Below are positions 25,262-39,485 of a stretch of DNA of 64,000 nucleotides, piece by piece. Position 1 is the first letter of the stretch, and every line of letters starts with the position of its first letter. Below the pieces are notes generated by a model that did no database searches, had not been told where the DNA came from, and was given only the letters and a program-made list of their open reading frames with translations. The DNA is from Microplitis mediator (taxonomy: Eukaryota; Arthropoda; Insecta; Hymenoptera; Braconidae): the NCBI RefSeq assembly GCF_029852145.1, contig NC_079975.1, forward strand, positions 10,997,264 through 11,061,263. Direction: 5' to 3'. A program made the position numbers and the translations under genes.

Positions 25262-28252
25262 TATATATACCCGGGAAAAAATGTTTTTATAAAATTTTGT
25301 ACAATTTTATAAAATTTTACAAAATTTTAGTACTAACATTTTATAAAATTTTATAAAATTTTATACTGAAAATGGCCTGGTAAAATTTTATTAAATTTTA
25401 TAAAGTTTTATAAAATTTTATGAAGTCTTATAAAAATTTATAAAATTTTGTAAAACTTTATAAAATTTCATAAAATTTTACCAGGCCATTTTCAGTATAA
25501 AGTTTTATAAAATTTTGTAAAATTTTATAAAATTTTATAAAGTTTTATAAAATAATTTTTTTTTTTCCGGGACGGGTCACCCATCCAATTAATGGCCAAC
25601 CTCGATGCTGCTTAACTTTTGTTATTGAAGAATCGTAGTCTGCTCCGCTCGTCTATTGGTCACTTGTAGCTTAGAAACATTCGTGGCTGTATTTATGATT
25701 ACTCATGAATTCTTATCAGCCATATTTCATAGTATTAATTTATAATTATATATAAAAAAAAGATTTGAATAATTCAACTATCGACTGTTTAATGAACATA
25801 AAATTTTAAAATTAATTAAATTTATTGATTTTTCATGATTTTTATTTGTGAATTAATGACGAAACCTTTGAACTTTTTCTTGAGTAACGACGATTTAATT
25901 TGAATTGCTAGTTGACAAAATAAAAGTTTAAAAACATTAAATTCAAAATTATCACATTATGTAACATATATATAAATATGTAAGAGAAAGGGGTGGCGGG
26001 GGTACCCGGGAAAAAATGTTTTTATAAAATTTTGTACAATTCTATAAAATTTTACAAAATTTTAGTACTAACATTTTATAAAATTTTATAAAATTTTATA
26101 CTGAAAATGGCCTGGTAAAATTTTATCAAATTTTATAAAGTTTTATAAAATTTTATGAAGTCTTATAAAAATTTATAAAATTTTGTAAAACTTTATAAAA
26201 TTTCATAAAATTTTACCAGGCCATTTTCAGTATAAAGTTTTATAAAATTTTGTAAAATTTTATAAAATTTTATAAAGTTTTATAAAATGATTTTTTTTTT
26301 CCGGGACGGGTCACCCATCCAATTAATGGCCAACCTCGATGCTGCTTAACTTTTGTTATTGAAGAATCGTAGTCTGCTCCGCTCGTCTATTGGTCACTTG
26401 TAGCTTAGAAACATTCGTGGCTGTATTTATGATTACTCATGAATTCTTATCAGCCATATTTCATAGTATTAATTTATAATTATATATAAAAAAAAGATTT
26501 GAATAATTCAACTATCGACTGTTTAATGAACATAAAATTTTAAAATTAATTAAATTTATTGATTTTTCATGATTTTTATTTGTGAATTAATGACGAAACC
26601 TTTGAACTTTTTCTTGAGTAACGACGATTTAATTTGAATTGCTAGTTGACAAAATAAAAGTTTAAAAACATTAAATTCAAAATTATCACATTATGTAATA
26701 TATATATAAATATGTAAGAGAAAGGGGTGGCGGGGGTAGGCAAAACGAGGTACTTCTAAAATATTATAAAAAAAATTTTTTTTTTTAAATCTATTATAAC
26801 CATCCCAAAATTACTTTTGTAAATATAATTGAGCATTATTTTGAATTTTTTTCGTTAAACTTTTTCAAGAATCGAGTGCCGGTCGAAAAATGTTAAAGAC
26901 TTTTGTATTATGATAAAAACTATTAAAAACTTTTTTATCTTCCTTTGCATCCAATAATTGTGTGAAATATAATTTTTCTTAATGGAAATAACTTACAAAA
27001 AATTTTAATAAAATCAAACTTATTCAATATTCGGAATTTTTTTTTTCTACATTTTTCTGGGAGTACCCTGCATATATTTAGGTAGTCAATTATATTTTTT
27101 ATAATACAATTTTCATATTTGTTTATCACCATATTTTGCCCACAAAAATGAAATTTTTTTTTATGGCCATTGAAAATTTTATCTATTTACGTCGAATTTC
27201 TAACAATTTTTATAATAATTTGTAATAAACTTTATAAAGTTGTGTGAAATTTTATCAAATTTTATAAAATGCTACCCTACACTAGATGCAATAGTGGCAT
27301 CAAGTTCTCTAAAGTTTTATGAAATATTATAAAGTTTTATAAAATTTCATACAATTATATAAAATTTTATCTAATTATTACTCCCCTTTTGAGATCTTAC
27401 TTTATAAAATTGTATAAAATTGTATAAATTTGTATAAGATTTTATAAGATCGCATATAATTTTATGAAATCGTATACAACTTTATAAAATTTTATAAAAT
27501 TTCATCTACATATTACTTCTCTTCTAAGGACTTACTTCATAAAATTATATAAAATTGTATAAGATTGTATAAAATTTTATATAATTTTATAAAATCGGAT
27601 AAAACTTTATAAAATTTCATACAATTATATCAAATTTCATTTAATTATTACTTCCCTCACTAAGATCTTACTTTATAAAATTTTATAAGATTGTATAAAA
27701 ATTTATATAATTTTATGAAATTGTATAAAAGTTTATACAATTTCATAAAATCTTATAAAATTTCGTACAATTATATAAAATTTTATCTAATTATGACTTC
27801 CCTTTTAAGATCTTACCATATAAAATTTTATAAAATTTTATAAAATTCTATGAAATTTGATAAAATTATATAAAATTATATGAAATTCTATGAAATTTCG
27901 CTGTACAGTCTTATAAAATTGTATAAAATTTTATATAATTTTATACAATTGTGTAAAACTTTAAAAAATTTTGTTATATTTTATACAATTTTATAAAATG
28001 TCATACAATTTTATAAAATTACATTTATTTATTACGTTCCTTACTCAGATCTTACTTTATAAAATTTTAGAAGATTTTATAAAATTTTTGAAGATTTTAT
28101 AAAATTGTATAAAATATTATAAAATTTTATAAAATTATATGTATTTTTATAAAATTTTGCTGTAAAATCTTATAAAATCTTTCAAAATTTTATAAAATTG
28201 TGTAAAATTTTATATTATTTTATAAAATTTTATAAAAACATTTTTTCCCGGG
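25262..28252. repeat. Left arm of ~3-kb inverted duplication
   Basis: Base x corresponds to 61,818-x. An identical 65-codon frame at 26,935-27,132 (-) and 34,686-34,883 (+) fixes the symmetry, and the CCCGGG ends correspond at 25,270 and 36,548. The arm contains two 5S-like blocks (25,567-25,619; 26,301-26,353), two hairpin elements and one AT-monomer array. Confidence 0.75.
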
Positions 28253-31052
28253 TAGGTAGTCACCCGGGAAAAAATGTTTTTATAAAATTTTATAAAATGA
28301 TATAAAATTTTACACAATTTTATAAAATTTTGTAAGATTTTATAAGATTTTACAGCAAAATTTTATAAAAATTCATACAATTTTATAAAATTTTATAATA
28401 TTTTATACAATTTTATAAAATCGTATAAAATTTTATAAAATCTTCTAAAATTTTATCAAGTAAGATCTAAGTAAGGAACGTAATAAATAAATGTAATTTT
28501 ATAAAATTGTATGACATTTTATAAAATTGTATAAAATATAACAAAATTTTATAAAGTTTTACACAATTGTATAAAATTATATAAAATTTTATACAATTTT
28601 ATAAGACTGTACAGCGAAATTTCATAGAATTTCATATAATTTTATATAATTTTATCAAATTTCATAGAATTTTATAAAATTTTATAAAATTTTATATGGT
28701 AAGATCTTAAAAGGGAAGTCATAATTAGATAAAATTTTATATAATTGTACGAAATTTTATAAGATTTTATGAAATTGTATAAACTTTTATACAATTTCAT
28801 AAAATTATATAAATTTTTATACAATCTTATAAAATTTTATAATGTGAGATCTTAGTGAGGGAAGTAATAATTAAATGAAATTTGATATAATTGTATGAAA
28901 TTTTATAAAGTTTTATCCGATTTCATAAAATTATATAAAATTTTATACAATCTTATACAATTTTATATAATTTTATGAAGTAAGTCCTTAGAAGAGAAGT
29001 AATATGTAGATGAAATTTTATAAAATTTTATAAAGTTGTACACGATTTCATAAAATTATATGCGATCTTATAAAATCTTATACAAATTTATATAATTTTA
29101 TAAAGTAAGATCTCAAAAGGGGAGTAATAATTAGATAAAATTTTATATAATTGTATGAAATTTTATAAAATTTTATAATATTTCATAAAACTTTAGAGAA
29201 CTTGATGCCACTATTGCATCTAGTGTAGGGTAGCATTTTGTAAAATTTGATAAAATTTCACACAATTTTATAAAGTTTATTACAAATTATTATAAAAATT
29301 GTTAGAAATTCGACGTAAATAGATAAAATTTTCAATGGCCATAAAAAAAAATTTCATTTTTGTGGGCAAAATATGGTGATAAACAAATATGAAAATTATA
29401 TTATAAAAAATATAATTGACTACCTAAATATATGCAGGGTACCCCCAGAAAAATGTAGAAAAAAAAAAATTCCGAATATTGAATAAGTTTGATTTTATTA
29501 AAATTTTTTGTAAGTTATTTCCATTAAGAAAAATTATATTTCACACAATTATTGGATGCAAAGGAAGATAAAAAAGTTTTTAATAGTTTTTATCATAATA
29601 CAAAAATCTTTAACATTTTTCGACCGGCACTCGATTCTTGAAAAAGTTTAACGAAAAAAATTCAAAATAATGCTCAATTATATTTACAAAAGTAATTTTG
29701 GGATGGTTATAATAGATTTAAAAAAAAAAATTTTTTTTATAATATTTTAGAAGTACCTCGTTTTGCCTACCCGGGAAAAAATGTTTTTATAAAATTTTAT
29801 AAAATAATATAAAATTTTACACAATTTTATAAAATTTTGAAAGATTTTATAAGATTTTACAGCAAAATTTTATAAAAATTCATATAATTTTATAAAATTT
29901 TATAATATTTTATACAATTTTATAAAATCTTCAAAAATTTTATAAAATCTTCTAAAATTTTATAAAGTAAGATCTGAGTAAGGAACGTAATAAATAAATG
30001 TAATTTTATAAAATTGTATGACATTTTATAAAATTGTATAAAATATAACAAAATTTTATAAAGTTTTACACAATTGTATAAAATTATATAAAATTTTATA
30101 CAATTTTATAAGACTGTACAGCGAAATTTCATAGAATTTCATATAATTTTATATAATTTTATCAAATTTCATAGAATTTTATAAAATTTTATAAAATTTT
30201 ATATGGTAAGATCTTAAAAGGGAAGTCATAATTAGATAAAATTTTATATAATTGTACGAAATTTTATAAGATTTTATGAAATTGTATAAACTTTTATACA
30301 ATTTCATAAAATTATATAAATTTTTATACAATCTTATAAAATTTTATAAAGTAAGATCTTAGTGAGGGAAGTAATAATTAAATGAAATTTGATATAATTG
30401 TATGAAATTTTATAAAGTTTTATCCGATTTTATAAAATTATATAAAATTTTATACAATCTTATACAATTTTATATAATTTTATGAAGTAAGTCCTTAGAA
30501 GAGAAGTAATATGTAGATGAAATTTTATAAAATTTTATAAAGTTGTATACGATTTCATAAAATTATATGCGATCTTATAAAATCTTATACAAATTTATAC
30601 AATTTTATACAATTTTATAAAGTAAGATCTCAAAAGGGGAGTAATAATTAGATAAAATTTTATATAATTGTATGAAATTTTATAAAATTTTATAAAATGA
30701 TATAAAATTTTACACAATTTTATAAAATTTTGTAAGATTTTATAAGATTTTACAGCAAAATTTTATAAAAATTCATACAATTTTATAAAATTTTATAATA
30801 TTTTATACAATTTTATAAAATCGTATAAAATTTTATAAAATCTTATAAAATTTTATCAAGTAAGATCTAAGTAAGGAACGTAATAAATAAATGTAATTTT
30901 ATAAAATTGTATGACATTTTATAAAATTGTATAAAATATAACAAAATTTTATAAAGTTTTACACAATTGTATAAAATTATATAAAATTTTATACAATTTT
31001 ATAAGACTGTACAGCGAAATTTCATAGAATTTCATATAATTTTATATAATTT

Positions 31053-32446
31053 CCCAGTAAACACATTTACGTAAATTTGACGTCAATGTGACTTTACGCT
31101 AAGTCATCATTTACATAAGATATAAGTCACGAATGAGTCAGGTGTGACTCATTATTTCCCACTTTTTTACGTAAGATTATGATGTAAAACTAATGACGTA
31201 TACATGACGTCAATGTGATGTCTGTGTGACATTCTATGACGTCAATATGACATATGGGTGATGTCAAAATTATCAATTCAGAAAAAATATTTTTGAAAAA
31301 AAAAAAAAAAAAAATGAAATACCGAAATTTTGATCTGATTATTACCGCCCTAATGTATTGTGAATTCAGAAACAAGATTAGATAACGTTAAATAATATAA
31401 AAATCCTGGGCGTCTGCTGGGTTCGAACACGGTTCCTCTTGGCTGGTAGTCTTGAACGTTGCTCACCGGTCCACATCACGAGAGTTCAAAGCTTGTGCTT
31501 AATTGATGTATTTAGAGTGAAATGCCGGAAAAGACAATGTTCATAAGTTTTCGTGAAAGATTTTTACAAAATTTAAAAAAACTTTATGAACTTATATGAA
31601 TATTTATAGAAACAATATTTTTCGGCCTCGATGATAATTGTTTAAACTTTCATTAAGTTTCATCCAATTTTTTAATTTTTTGTTGTGATGTGAAATTTGA
31701 AAAATCTTATATAAAATTTTGCGAAATATTAAACAATTGCACAAAATCGAATGAAATTTAATCGATTGAAAAATTGCGATACTAAACTTTATAATCTTAA
31801 TATCAAAAGAGTTTAAACTGTCGTTACATTTTCTTTGTCATCCTAAATGATGATTTCGATATATCATTTAAAAAAATATAATTAATTTTTTTATGATGCT
31901 AATGTTTCAATCTAAAACGTCTGAATAATCTATTATCGAGTTTATCGATTACTTTGGACCCAAAAATCTGCGACGTTTAGTTGTTATTTTTACACATTTA
32001 CAAATTTTTGAAAATTTATTCTATGATTGTTTTATTTTAATAAATAGATGACAAAAACTAAGACTCGGAAATTACATCAGCATTGCGTAAAATAATGACT
32101 TGTCACTGATGTAAAGATATGATTTAAGAGTGACATCCATATTAGGTATAACCGTGACTTTGCTACTGACATAAATGTATGATTTTAAAATTACATCATT
32201 ATGATATACGATAATGACTTTATTACTACGTAATAATGTGATGTAGATTTTATGTCAAACGTACGTAATACATAAGTCATAACTCTGACGTCATACAAGA
32301 GTCATGTGTACATCAATATGATGTCACAAGCTTTACATCATATTAAAGTCATGTAGAACGTCAGATTGACATCAAATTTACATCAGATGCCGTGACATTT
32401 CTATGACCTACGTATGACGTCAAAATAAGGTCATGTGTTCACTGGG
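31053..32446. mobile_element. 1.4-kb TIR element with tRNA-like block, clean empty site in duplicate
   Basis: Ends read CCCAGTAAACACAT and, inverted, CCCAGTGAACACATGACC. Subterminal regions are dense in 'tgacgtcaatgtgac'-like words on both sides. The duplicate at ~28,640 has the uninterrupted host sequence, giving a target duplication of about 2 bases (TT, ambiguous in a T run). No transposase. A tRNA-like block is at 31,404-31,480 on the - strand. Confidence 0.75.
31404..31480 (-). ncRNA. tRNA-like sequence inside TIR element
   Basis: On the - strand, TGGACCGGTGAGCAACG resembles an A-box region, and GTGTTCGAACCC (complement of 31,419-31,430) matches a B box. It is followed by CAGCAGACGCCCAGG and a T5 run, a possible Pol III stop. 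Not a convincing functional tRNA. Confidence 0.5.
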
Positions 32447-33565
32447 TTTATCAAATTTCATAGAATTTTATAAAATTTTATAAAATTTTATATGGTAAGA
32501 TCTTAAAAGGGAAGTCATAATTAGATAAAATTTTATATAATTGTACGAAATTTTATAAGATTTTATGAAATTGTATAAACTTTTATACAATTTCATAAAA
32601 TTATATAAATTTTTATACAATCTTATAAAATTTTATAATGTGAGATCTTAGTGAGGGAAGTAATAATTAAATGAAATTTGATATAATTGTATGAAATTTT
32701 ATAAAGTTTTATCCGATTTCATAAAATTATATAAAATTTTATACAATCTTATACAATTTTATATAATTTTATGAAGTAAGTCCTTAGAAGAGAAGTAATA
32801 TGTAGATGAAATTTTATAAAATTTTATAAAGTTGTATACGATTTCATAAAATTATATGCGATCTTATAAAATCTTATACAAATTTATACAATTTTATAAA
32901 GTAAGATCTCAAAAGGGGAGTAATAATTAGATAAAATTTTATATAATTGTATGAAATTTTATAAAATTTTATAATATTTCATAAAACTTTAGAGAACTTG
33001 ATGCCACTATTGCATCTAGTGTAGGGTAGCATTTTGTAAAATTTGATAAAATTTCACACAATTTTATAAAGTTTATTACAAATTATTATAAAAATTGTTA
33101 GAAATTCGACGTAAATAGATAAAATTTTCAATGGCCATAAAAAAAAATTTCATTTTTGTGGGCAAAATATGGTGATAAACAAATATGAAAATTATATTAT
33201 AAAAAATATAATTGACTACCTAAATATATGCAGGGTACCCCCAGAAAAATGTAGAAAAAAAAAAATTCCGAATATTGAATAAGTTTGATTTTATTAAAAT
33301 TTTTTGTAAGTTATTTCCATTAAGAAAAATTATATTTCACACAATTATTGGATGCAAAGGAAGATAAAAAAGTTTTTAATAGTTTTTATCATAATACAAA
33401 AATCTTTAACATTTTTCGACCGGCACTCGATTCTTGAAAAAGTTTAACGAAAAAAATTCAAAATAATGCTCAATTATATTTACAAAAGTAATTTTGGGAT
33501 GGTTATAATAGATTTAAAAAAAAAAATTTTTTTTATAATATTTTAGAAGTACCTCGTTTTGCCTA

Positions 33566-36556
33566 CCCGGGAAAAAATGTTTTTATAAAATTTTATAAAA
33601 TAATATAAAATTTTACACAATTTTATAAAATTTTGAAAGATTTTATAAGATTTTACAGCAAAATTTTATAAAAATACATATAATTTTATAAAATTTTATA
33701 ATATTTTATACAATTTTATAAAATCTTCAAAAATTTTATAAAATCTTCTAAAATTTTATAAAGTAAGATCTGAGTAAGGAACGTAATAAATAAATGTAAT
33801 TTTATAAAATTGTATGACATTTTATAAAATTGTATAAAATATAACAAAATTTTTTAAAGTTTTACACAATTGTATAAAATTATATAAAATTTTATACAAT
33901 TTTATAAGACTGTACAGCGAAATTTCATAGAATTTCATATAATTTTATATAATTTTATCAAATTTCATAGAATTTTATAAAATTTTATAAAATTTTATAT
34001 GGTAAGATCTTAAAAGGGAAGTCATAATTAGATAAAATTTTATATAATTGTACGAAATTTTATAAGATTTTATGAAATTGTATAAACTTTTATACAATTT
34101 CATAAAATTATATAAATTTTTATACAATCTTATAAAATTTTATAAAGTAAGATCTTAGTGAGGGAAGTAATAATTAAATGAAATTTGATATAATTGTATG
34201 AAATTTTATAAAGTTTTATCCGATTTTATAAAATTATATAAAATTTTATACAATCTTATACAATTTTATATAATTTTATGAAGTAAGTCCTTAGAAGAGA
34301 AGTAATATGTAGATGAAATTTTATAAAATTTTATAAAGTTGTATACGATTTCATAAAATTATATGCGATCTTATAAAATCTTATACAAATTTATACAATT
34401 TTATACAATTTTATAAAGTAAGATCTCAAAAGGGGAGTAATAATTAGATAAAATTTTATATAATTGTATGAAATTTTATAAAACTTTATAATATTTCATA
34501 AAACTTTAGAGAACTTGATGCCACTATTGCATCTAGTGTAGGGTAGCATTTTATAAAATTTGATAAAATTTCACACAACTTTATAAAGTTTATTACAAAT
34601 TATTATAAAAATTGTTAGAAATTCGACGTAAATAGATAAAATTTTCAATGGCCATAAAAAAAAATTTCATTTTTGTGGGCAAAATATGGTGATAAACAAA
34701 TATGAAAATTGTATTATAAAAAATATAATTGACTACCTAAATATATGCAGGGTACTCCCAGAAAAATGTAGAAAAAAAAAATTCCGAATATTGAATAAGT
34801 TTGATTTTATTAAAATTTTTTGTAAGTTATTTCCATTAAGAAAAATTATATTTCACACAATTATTGGATGCAAAGGAAGATAAAAAAGTTTTTAATAGTT
34901 TTTATCATAATACAAAAGTCTTTAACATTTTTCGACCGGCACTCGATTCTTGAAAAAGTTTAACGAAAAAAATTCAAAATAATGCTCAATTATATTTACA
35001 AAAGTAATTTTGGGATGGTTATAATAGATTTAAAAAAAAAAATTTTTTTTATAATATTTTAGAAGTACCTCGTTTTGCCTACCCCCGCCACCCCTTTCTC
35101 TTACATATTTATATATATATTACATAATGTGATAATTTTGAATTTAATGTTTTTAAACTTTTATTTTGTCAACTAGCAATTCAAATTAAATCGTCGTTAC
35201 TCAAGAAAAAGTTCAAAGGTTTCGTCATTAATTCACAAATAAAAATCATGAAAAATCAATAAATTTAATTAATTTTAAAATTTTATGTTCATTAAACAGT
35301 CGGTAGTTGAATTATTCAAATCTTTTTTTTATATATAATTATAAATTAATACTATGAAATATGGCTGATAAGAATTCATGAGTAATCATAAATACAGCCA
35401 CGAATGTTTCTAAGCTACAAGTGACCAATAGACGAGCGGAGCAGACTACGATTCTTCAATAACAAAAGTTAAGCAGCATCGAGGTTGGCCATTAATTGGA
35501 TGGGTGACCCGTCCCGGAAAAAAAAAATCATTTTATAAAACTTTATAAAATTTTATAAAATTTTACAAAATTTTATAAAACTTTATACTGAAAATGGCCT
35601 GGTAAAATTTTATGAAATTTTATAAAGTTTTACAAAATTTTATAAATTTTTATAAGACTTCATAAAATTTTATAAAACTTTATAAAATTTGATAAAATTT
35701 TACCAGGCCATTTTCAGTATAAAATTTTATAAAATTTTATAAAATGTTAGTACTAAAATTTTGTAAAATTTTATAGAATTGTACAAAATTTTATAAAAAC
35801 ATTTTTTCCCGGGTACCCCCGCCACCCCTTTCTCTTACATATTTATATATATGTTACATAATGTGATAATTTTGAATTTAATGTTTTTAAACTTTTATTT
35901 TGTCAACTAGCAATTCAAATTAAATCGTCGTTACTCAAGAAAAAGTTCAAAGGTTTCGTCATTAATTCACAAATAAAAATCATGAAAAATCAATAAATTT
36001 AATTAATTTTAAAATTTTATGTTCATTAAACAGTCGATAGTTGAATTATTCAAATCTTTTTTTTATATATAATTATAAATTAATACTATGAAATATGGCT
36101 GATAAGAATTCATGAGTAATCATAAATACAGCCACGAATGTTTCTAAGCTACAAGTGACCAATAGACGAGCGGAGCAGACTACGATTCTTCAATAACAAA
36201 AGTTAAGCAGCATCGAGGTTGGCCATTAATTGGATGGGTGACCCGTCCCGGAAAAAAAAAAATTATTTTATAAAACTTTATAAAATTTTATAAAATTTTA
36301 CAAAATTTTATAAAACTTTATACTGAAAATGGCCTGGTAAAATTTTATGAAATTTTATAAAGTTTTACAAAATTTTATAAATTTTTATAAGACTTCATAA
36401 AATTTTATAAAACTTTATAAAATTTGATAAAATTTTACCAGGCCATTTTCAGTATAAAATTTTATAAAATTTTATAAAATGTTAGTACTAAAATTTTGTA
36501 AAATTTTATAAAATTGTACAAAATTTTATAAAAACATTTTTTCCCGGGTAGTAATA
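33566..36556. repeat. Right arm of ~3-kb inverted duplication
   Basis: Mirror of 25,262-28,252. It contains 5S-like blocks on the + strand at 35,465-35,517 and 36,199-36,251. It ends in TTTTTTCCCGGG followed by TA, after which the sequence is unrelated to the left flank. Confidence 0.75.
35465..35517 (+). repeat. 5S-rRNA-like block (representative copy)
   Basis: AAAAGTTAAGCAGCATCGAG…TTGGATGGGTGACCCGTCCCGG parallels the second half of 5S rRNA (GAAGTTAAGCAGCGTCGGGC…TTGGATGGGTGACC), covering the box C region. Other copies: 36,199-36,251 (+); 10,359-10,405, 22,984-23,036, 25,567-25,619, 26,301-26,353 and 42,936-42,983 (-); and one split by the LTR element at 12,461-12,469/21,904-21,945. Confidence 0.65.
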
Positions 36557-39485
36557 ATCCGAATCCCACTATCAGTCAGGGATTAAAATTTCTAGAATTA
36601 ATAGAAGTTTAACGTAAAAGAATTTGGAAAAAATTAAAGGACACAAACAGTTTTAAAAGAACGATTAAACTGTTAAATTTCAAAAATTATACAAAAAAAA
36701 CCCTTTGCATAATTTTTTTTATTCTTTTTTGAAAAGTGCGTAAAAAACAAAAATTTTGAAAAAAAAACAACGCTGAATTTTGATCATTATTATGGAAGTT
36801 ATAAGCAAAAAACCGTGAAAACAGCTGTTTTTTTTTTCAAAATTTGACATTTTCTGAACCAATGATCAACAAAATCTCAAACTTGGCCAAAAAGGACTTT
36901 TTGATAGGTATAGAAGAAATAGTCAAAGAATAGAGGAAATCAAAAATGCAAAGTTGAAAAACTGTCCGATTTGGCATGGAATGCCCCGTATATATAGCAC
37001 ATAATTAGCATGATAGATGGCTATGGGGAAACTTTCGTTTTTCGCGCCCGATTTTCAAGACGAAAACCTAAACGGTTACAGCTTAACAAAGTTTCATTAA
37101 ATTTGTTAAACCGTTTTAGTATATAACCTTTTCTTTTCTCAGCTTCACACATGATTCCGTTAAAGAGTTGAAATTTTTATCAACGACTTTTTTCTTTCAG
37201 ATGATTCATTTGGCCAAGTGTTAGTAAAAAAACTTGCTGCTGACAGTTTCAGTTATCTTATCTGGCTATATATGCTTTTGTGGAAATTCGAAAAATCATT
37301 TTTTTTCTGATTTATAAGGATATAACTACTCATTCAAAACAACAGCTCGTTTTTTGTTAATCTGACAGCTTATCTAATAAGCTTCAATATCCGCAGTTTA
37401 ACTTATTGGTTTTAACGATTTTTTAGAAAAAACTCGGATTGAATAAAGTCTAGTAATGAAATTAGCAAAAGAAAATTATTGTAAAATCTAACAGTTAAAT
37501 TATAAAAAAAAAATATCACTTTCTTCGACGATCAGTAAGTTATAAAATAACATGCATAAATTTATTTTTATGTCTTTCAGTTTAAATAGAATTTTCGAAG
37601 TTATTTTAATAACTTTTAGTCGATGATCAATGTATGTATGATGAGAAATCTACTTCCAATTTAGCTTCTCAATGGTTTTTTTGTATGATATTTTGAATGA
37701 TTCCCAGTATTGATGAAAGAGAACTTATAAGTGGAAAAATTTTCAATACTACACAGCAAAAAATTATTCTTGAGGTAAATATTTTTACATGGCAATTAAT
37801 TGTATAAAAAATAGACAAATCAATAGTATGACAACGAATGATATAGAACGTAACTGAGAAATAAAAAATAAGTAATAAAATTATCACATTGACATGTACT
37901 TTCAATAAAAAATATTTACAGTAAATAAACCACTCTTAAGATTAAAATTTTTAGCGAAATTTTCTCAACACTTTTAAAAAAGTTTCCAAACAACAGTGAG
38001 CTACAAAGTTAATTTCTAATGAAGCACTATGTATATGAATTCGATTTTTTAAACTTAGATTGTTTTGTTTAATTTTGTAACTTTGAAACCTGTACATTAT
38101 TGAACGTATGTCACACTTTAAAAGTGAAGTACGAGGAGTTATTCTACGGATAATTTCAAAATAAAAGTATTTTAGTAGAGTGATATTGTGGGAAAGCAGT
38201 GCGCTGTTCTCGCTGCACAGCAAGACGTAGAGGAGGGGACGGTGCGTCACTGCCTGCAGTAAATCCAGTAGTTAGGTGAAACACTAGGATCCGTACGGTA
38301 GCTTTTTATTTTCGCTCTCGTCAGTTTAACATGCTATTCAATCGTACTTCGTATTAAATTGGTTAGAGTGAGTGACTTTATGATTATGATTTATCATAGC
38401 TATGGTTATCATACCAATAACTTTGTTAGTTAGAACTTTCATATCGATAAATATTAATATCAAGAACAACAAAATAATGTTGTCTGAAGTAATTGCAATA
38501 TAAGTTAATTGCAAAATATAACATTTTAGAAAATTTTTAGAAAATTATTAGTATTATACTGAGAAGTTAACCATTATGTTTCTTCCCTTTATAGATTAAG
38601 AGGGAATGAACTTTTATTATGTGCTACTGAACTATATTTCCATGTTATTTCCATTGTCTTTAAAAAAGCATTTTTTTTACTTATACTATTAAGTAATTAG
38701 TTTTAATATTTAGATATATCAAATTTGTCGATAACAGAAATGATCAAAACAAGTGTTTATAACAAAGTTATGGTTTTTTTTTTATTTTTCTTTTATAGAT
38801 AAATTTCAAGAGCTTATAAGTACTTCGGATCTGTGGCGCTGAATGTGATTTTGTGGACTAAGATATTTCAGTTTCGATCTGTTTATTGAATAATATATGG
38901 GTGACAGTTCCATTTATTCAATATTGTATTTGAACATAAAACGGAGAGAGTAGGCTATACGCCACATGACAAACCCGAATATTGGTCAACGTAAATAATC
39001 TCCACTAATTTTCTATTTAGATAAAAAAGAAGCTCTGATATCAAGAAAATAATTCATTAAACGATTCTAACAAAGCTTAAAGTTTACTTCTGTGAATTAT
39101 AATAAACAAAAAAAGAAAAAAAAGCTGATTGAAAATATTTTCCTGGACGTCAATTGGTCTGTTTATTGGAAAGTACGTACGTAAACACGTTATCTCTCAC
39201 TTAATATAACTAAATTGAGTTCATTTTTGGATTATTGTCTTTAAACTTTTGTTTACTTAAGCCCTTTTCGATTTCACAATTGTAGCTCTTACCACTTTTA
39301 TTTATAATTAATTAAAAGTCATGACCGGCGTCACATTTCATGTGGAAACTAATATGTAAAACAAATGTACATATATATTACACCGGTGCTGCCCTTGAGA
39401 GAGTGTCTGCACACCTCATTTTTTATTATTATTTTCAGTTTTCTTTCTTCGACTGTTGACGCAAATAGTAGCGAAACAAAATAAA
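36557..39485. other. Low-repeat intergenic sequence, no gene identified
   Basis: ~36,560-36,992 ends in a - strand copy of the CATTCCATGCCAAATCGG terminus. From ~37,000 to 39,480 I see no repeats shared with the rest of the window. ORFs at 37,669-37,905 and 37,951-38,250 (-) lack recognisable domains or splice context. A GC-richer patch is near 38,190-38,300. Confidence 0.4.

Larger units (their letters stand above)
28253..33565. repeat. Spacer with tandem 2.4-kb duplication
   Basis: Bases ~28,280-30,680 match ~30,680-34,474 once the 1,394-bp transposon at 31,053-32,446 is removed; offset 2,400 before the insert and 3,794 after it. Each copy has AT-rich monomers, a 'gatgccactattgcatctagtgtagggtagc' segment and a CCCGGGAAAAAATG start. 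No gene. Confidence 0.7.

Noticed and set aside
26935..27132. 65-codon ORF identical to one at 34,686-34,883 on the other strand
   Set aside because: The two are mirror parts of the inverted duplication. The sequence is AT-rich repeat with no domain, so identity reflects the duplication, not selection.
35465..35517. True 5S rRNA gene
   Set aside because: Only the second half of 5S is recognisable, with several changes, and it is embedded in a dispersed repeat.
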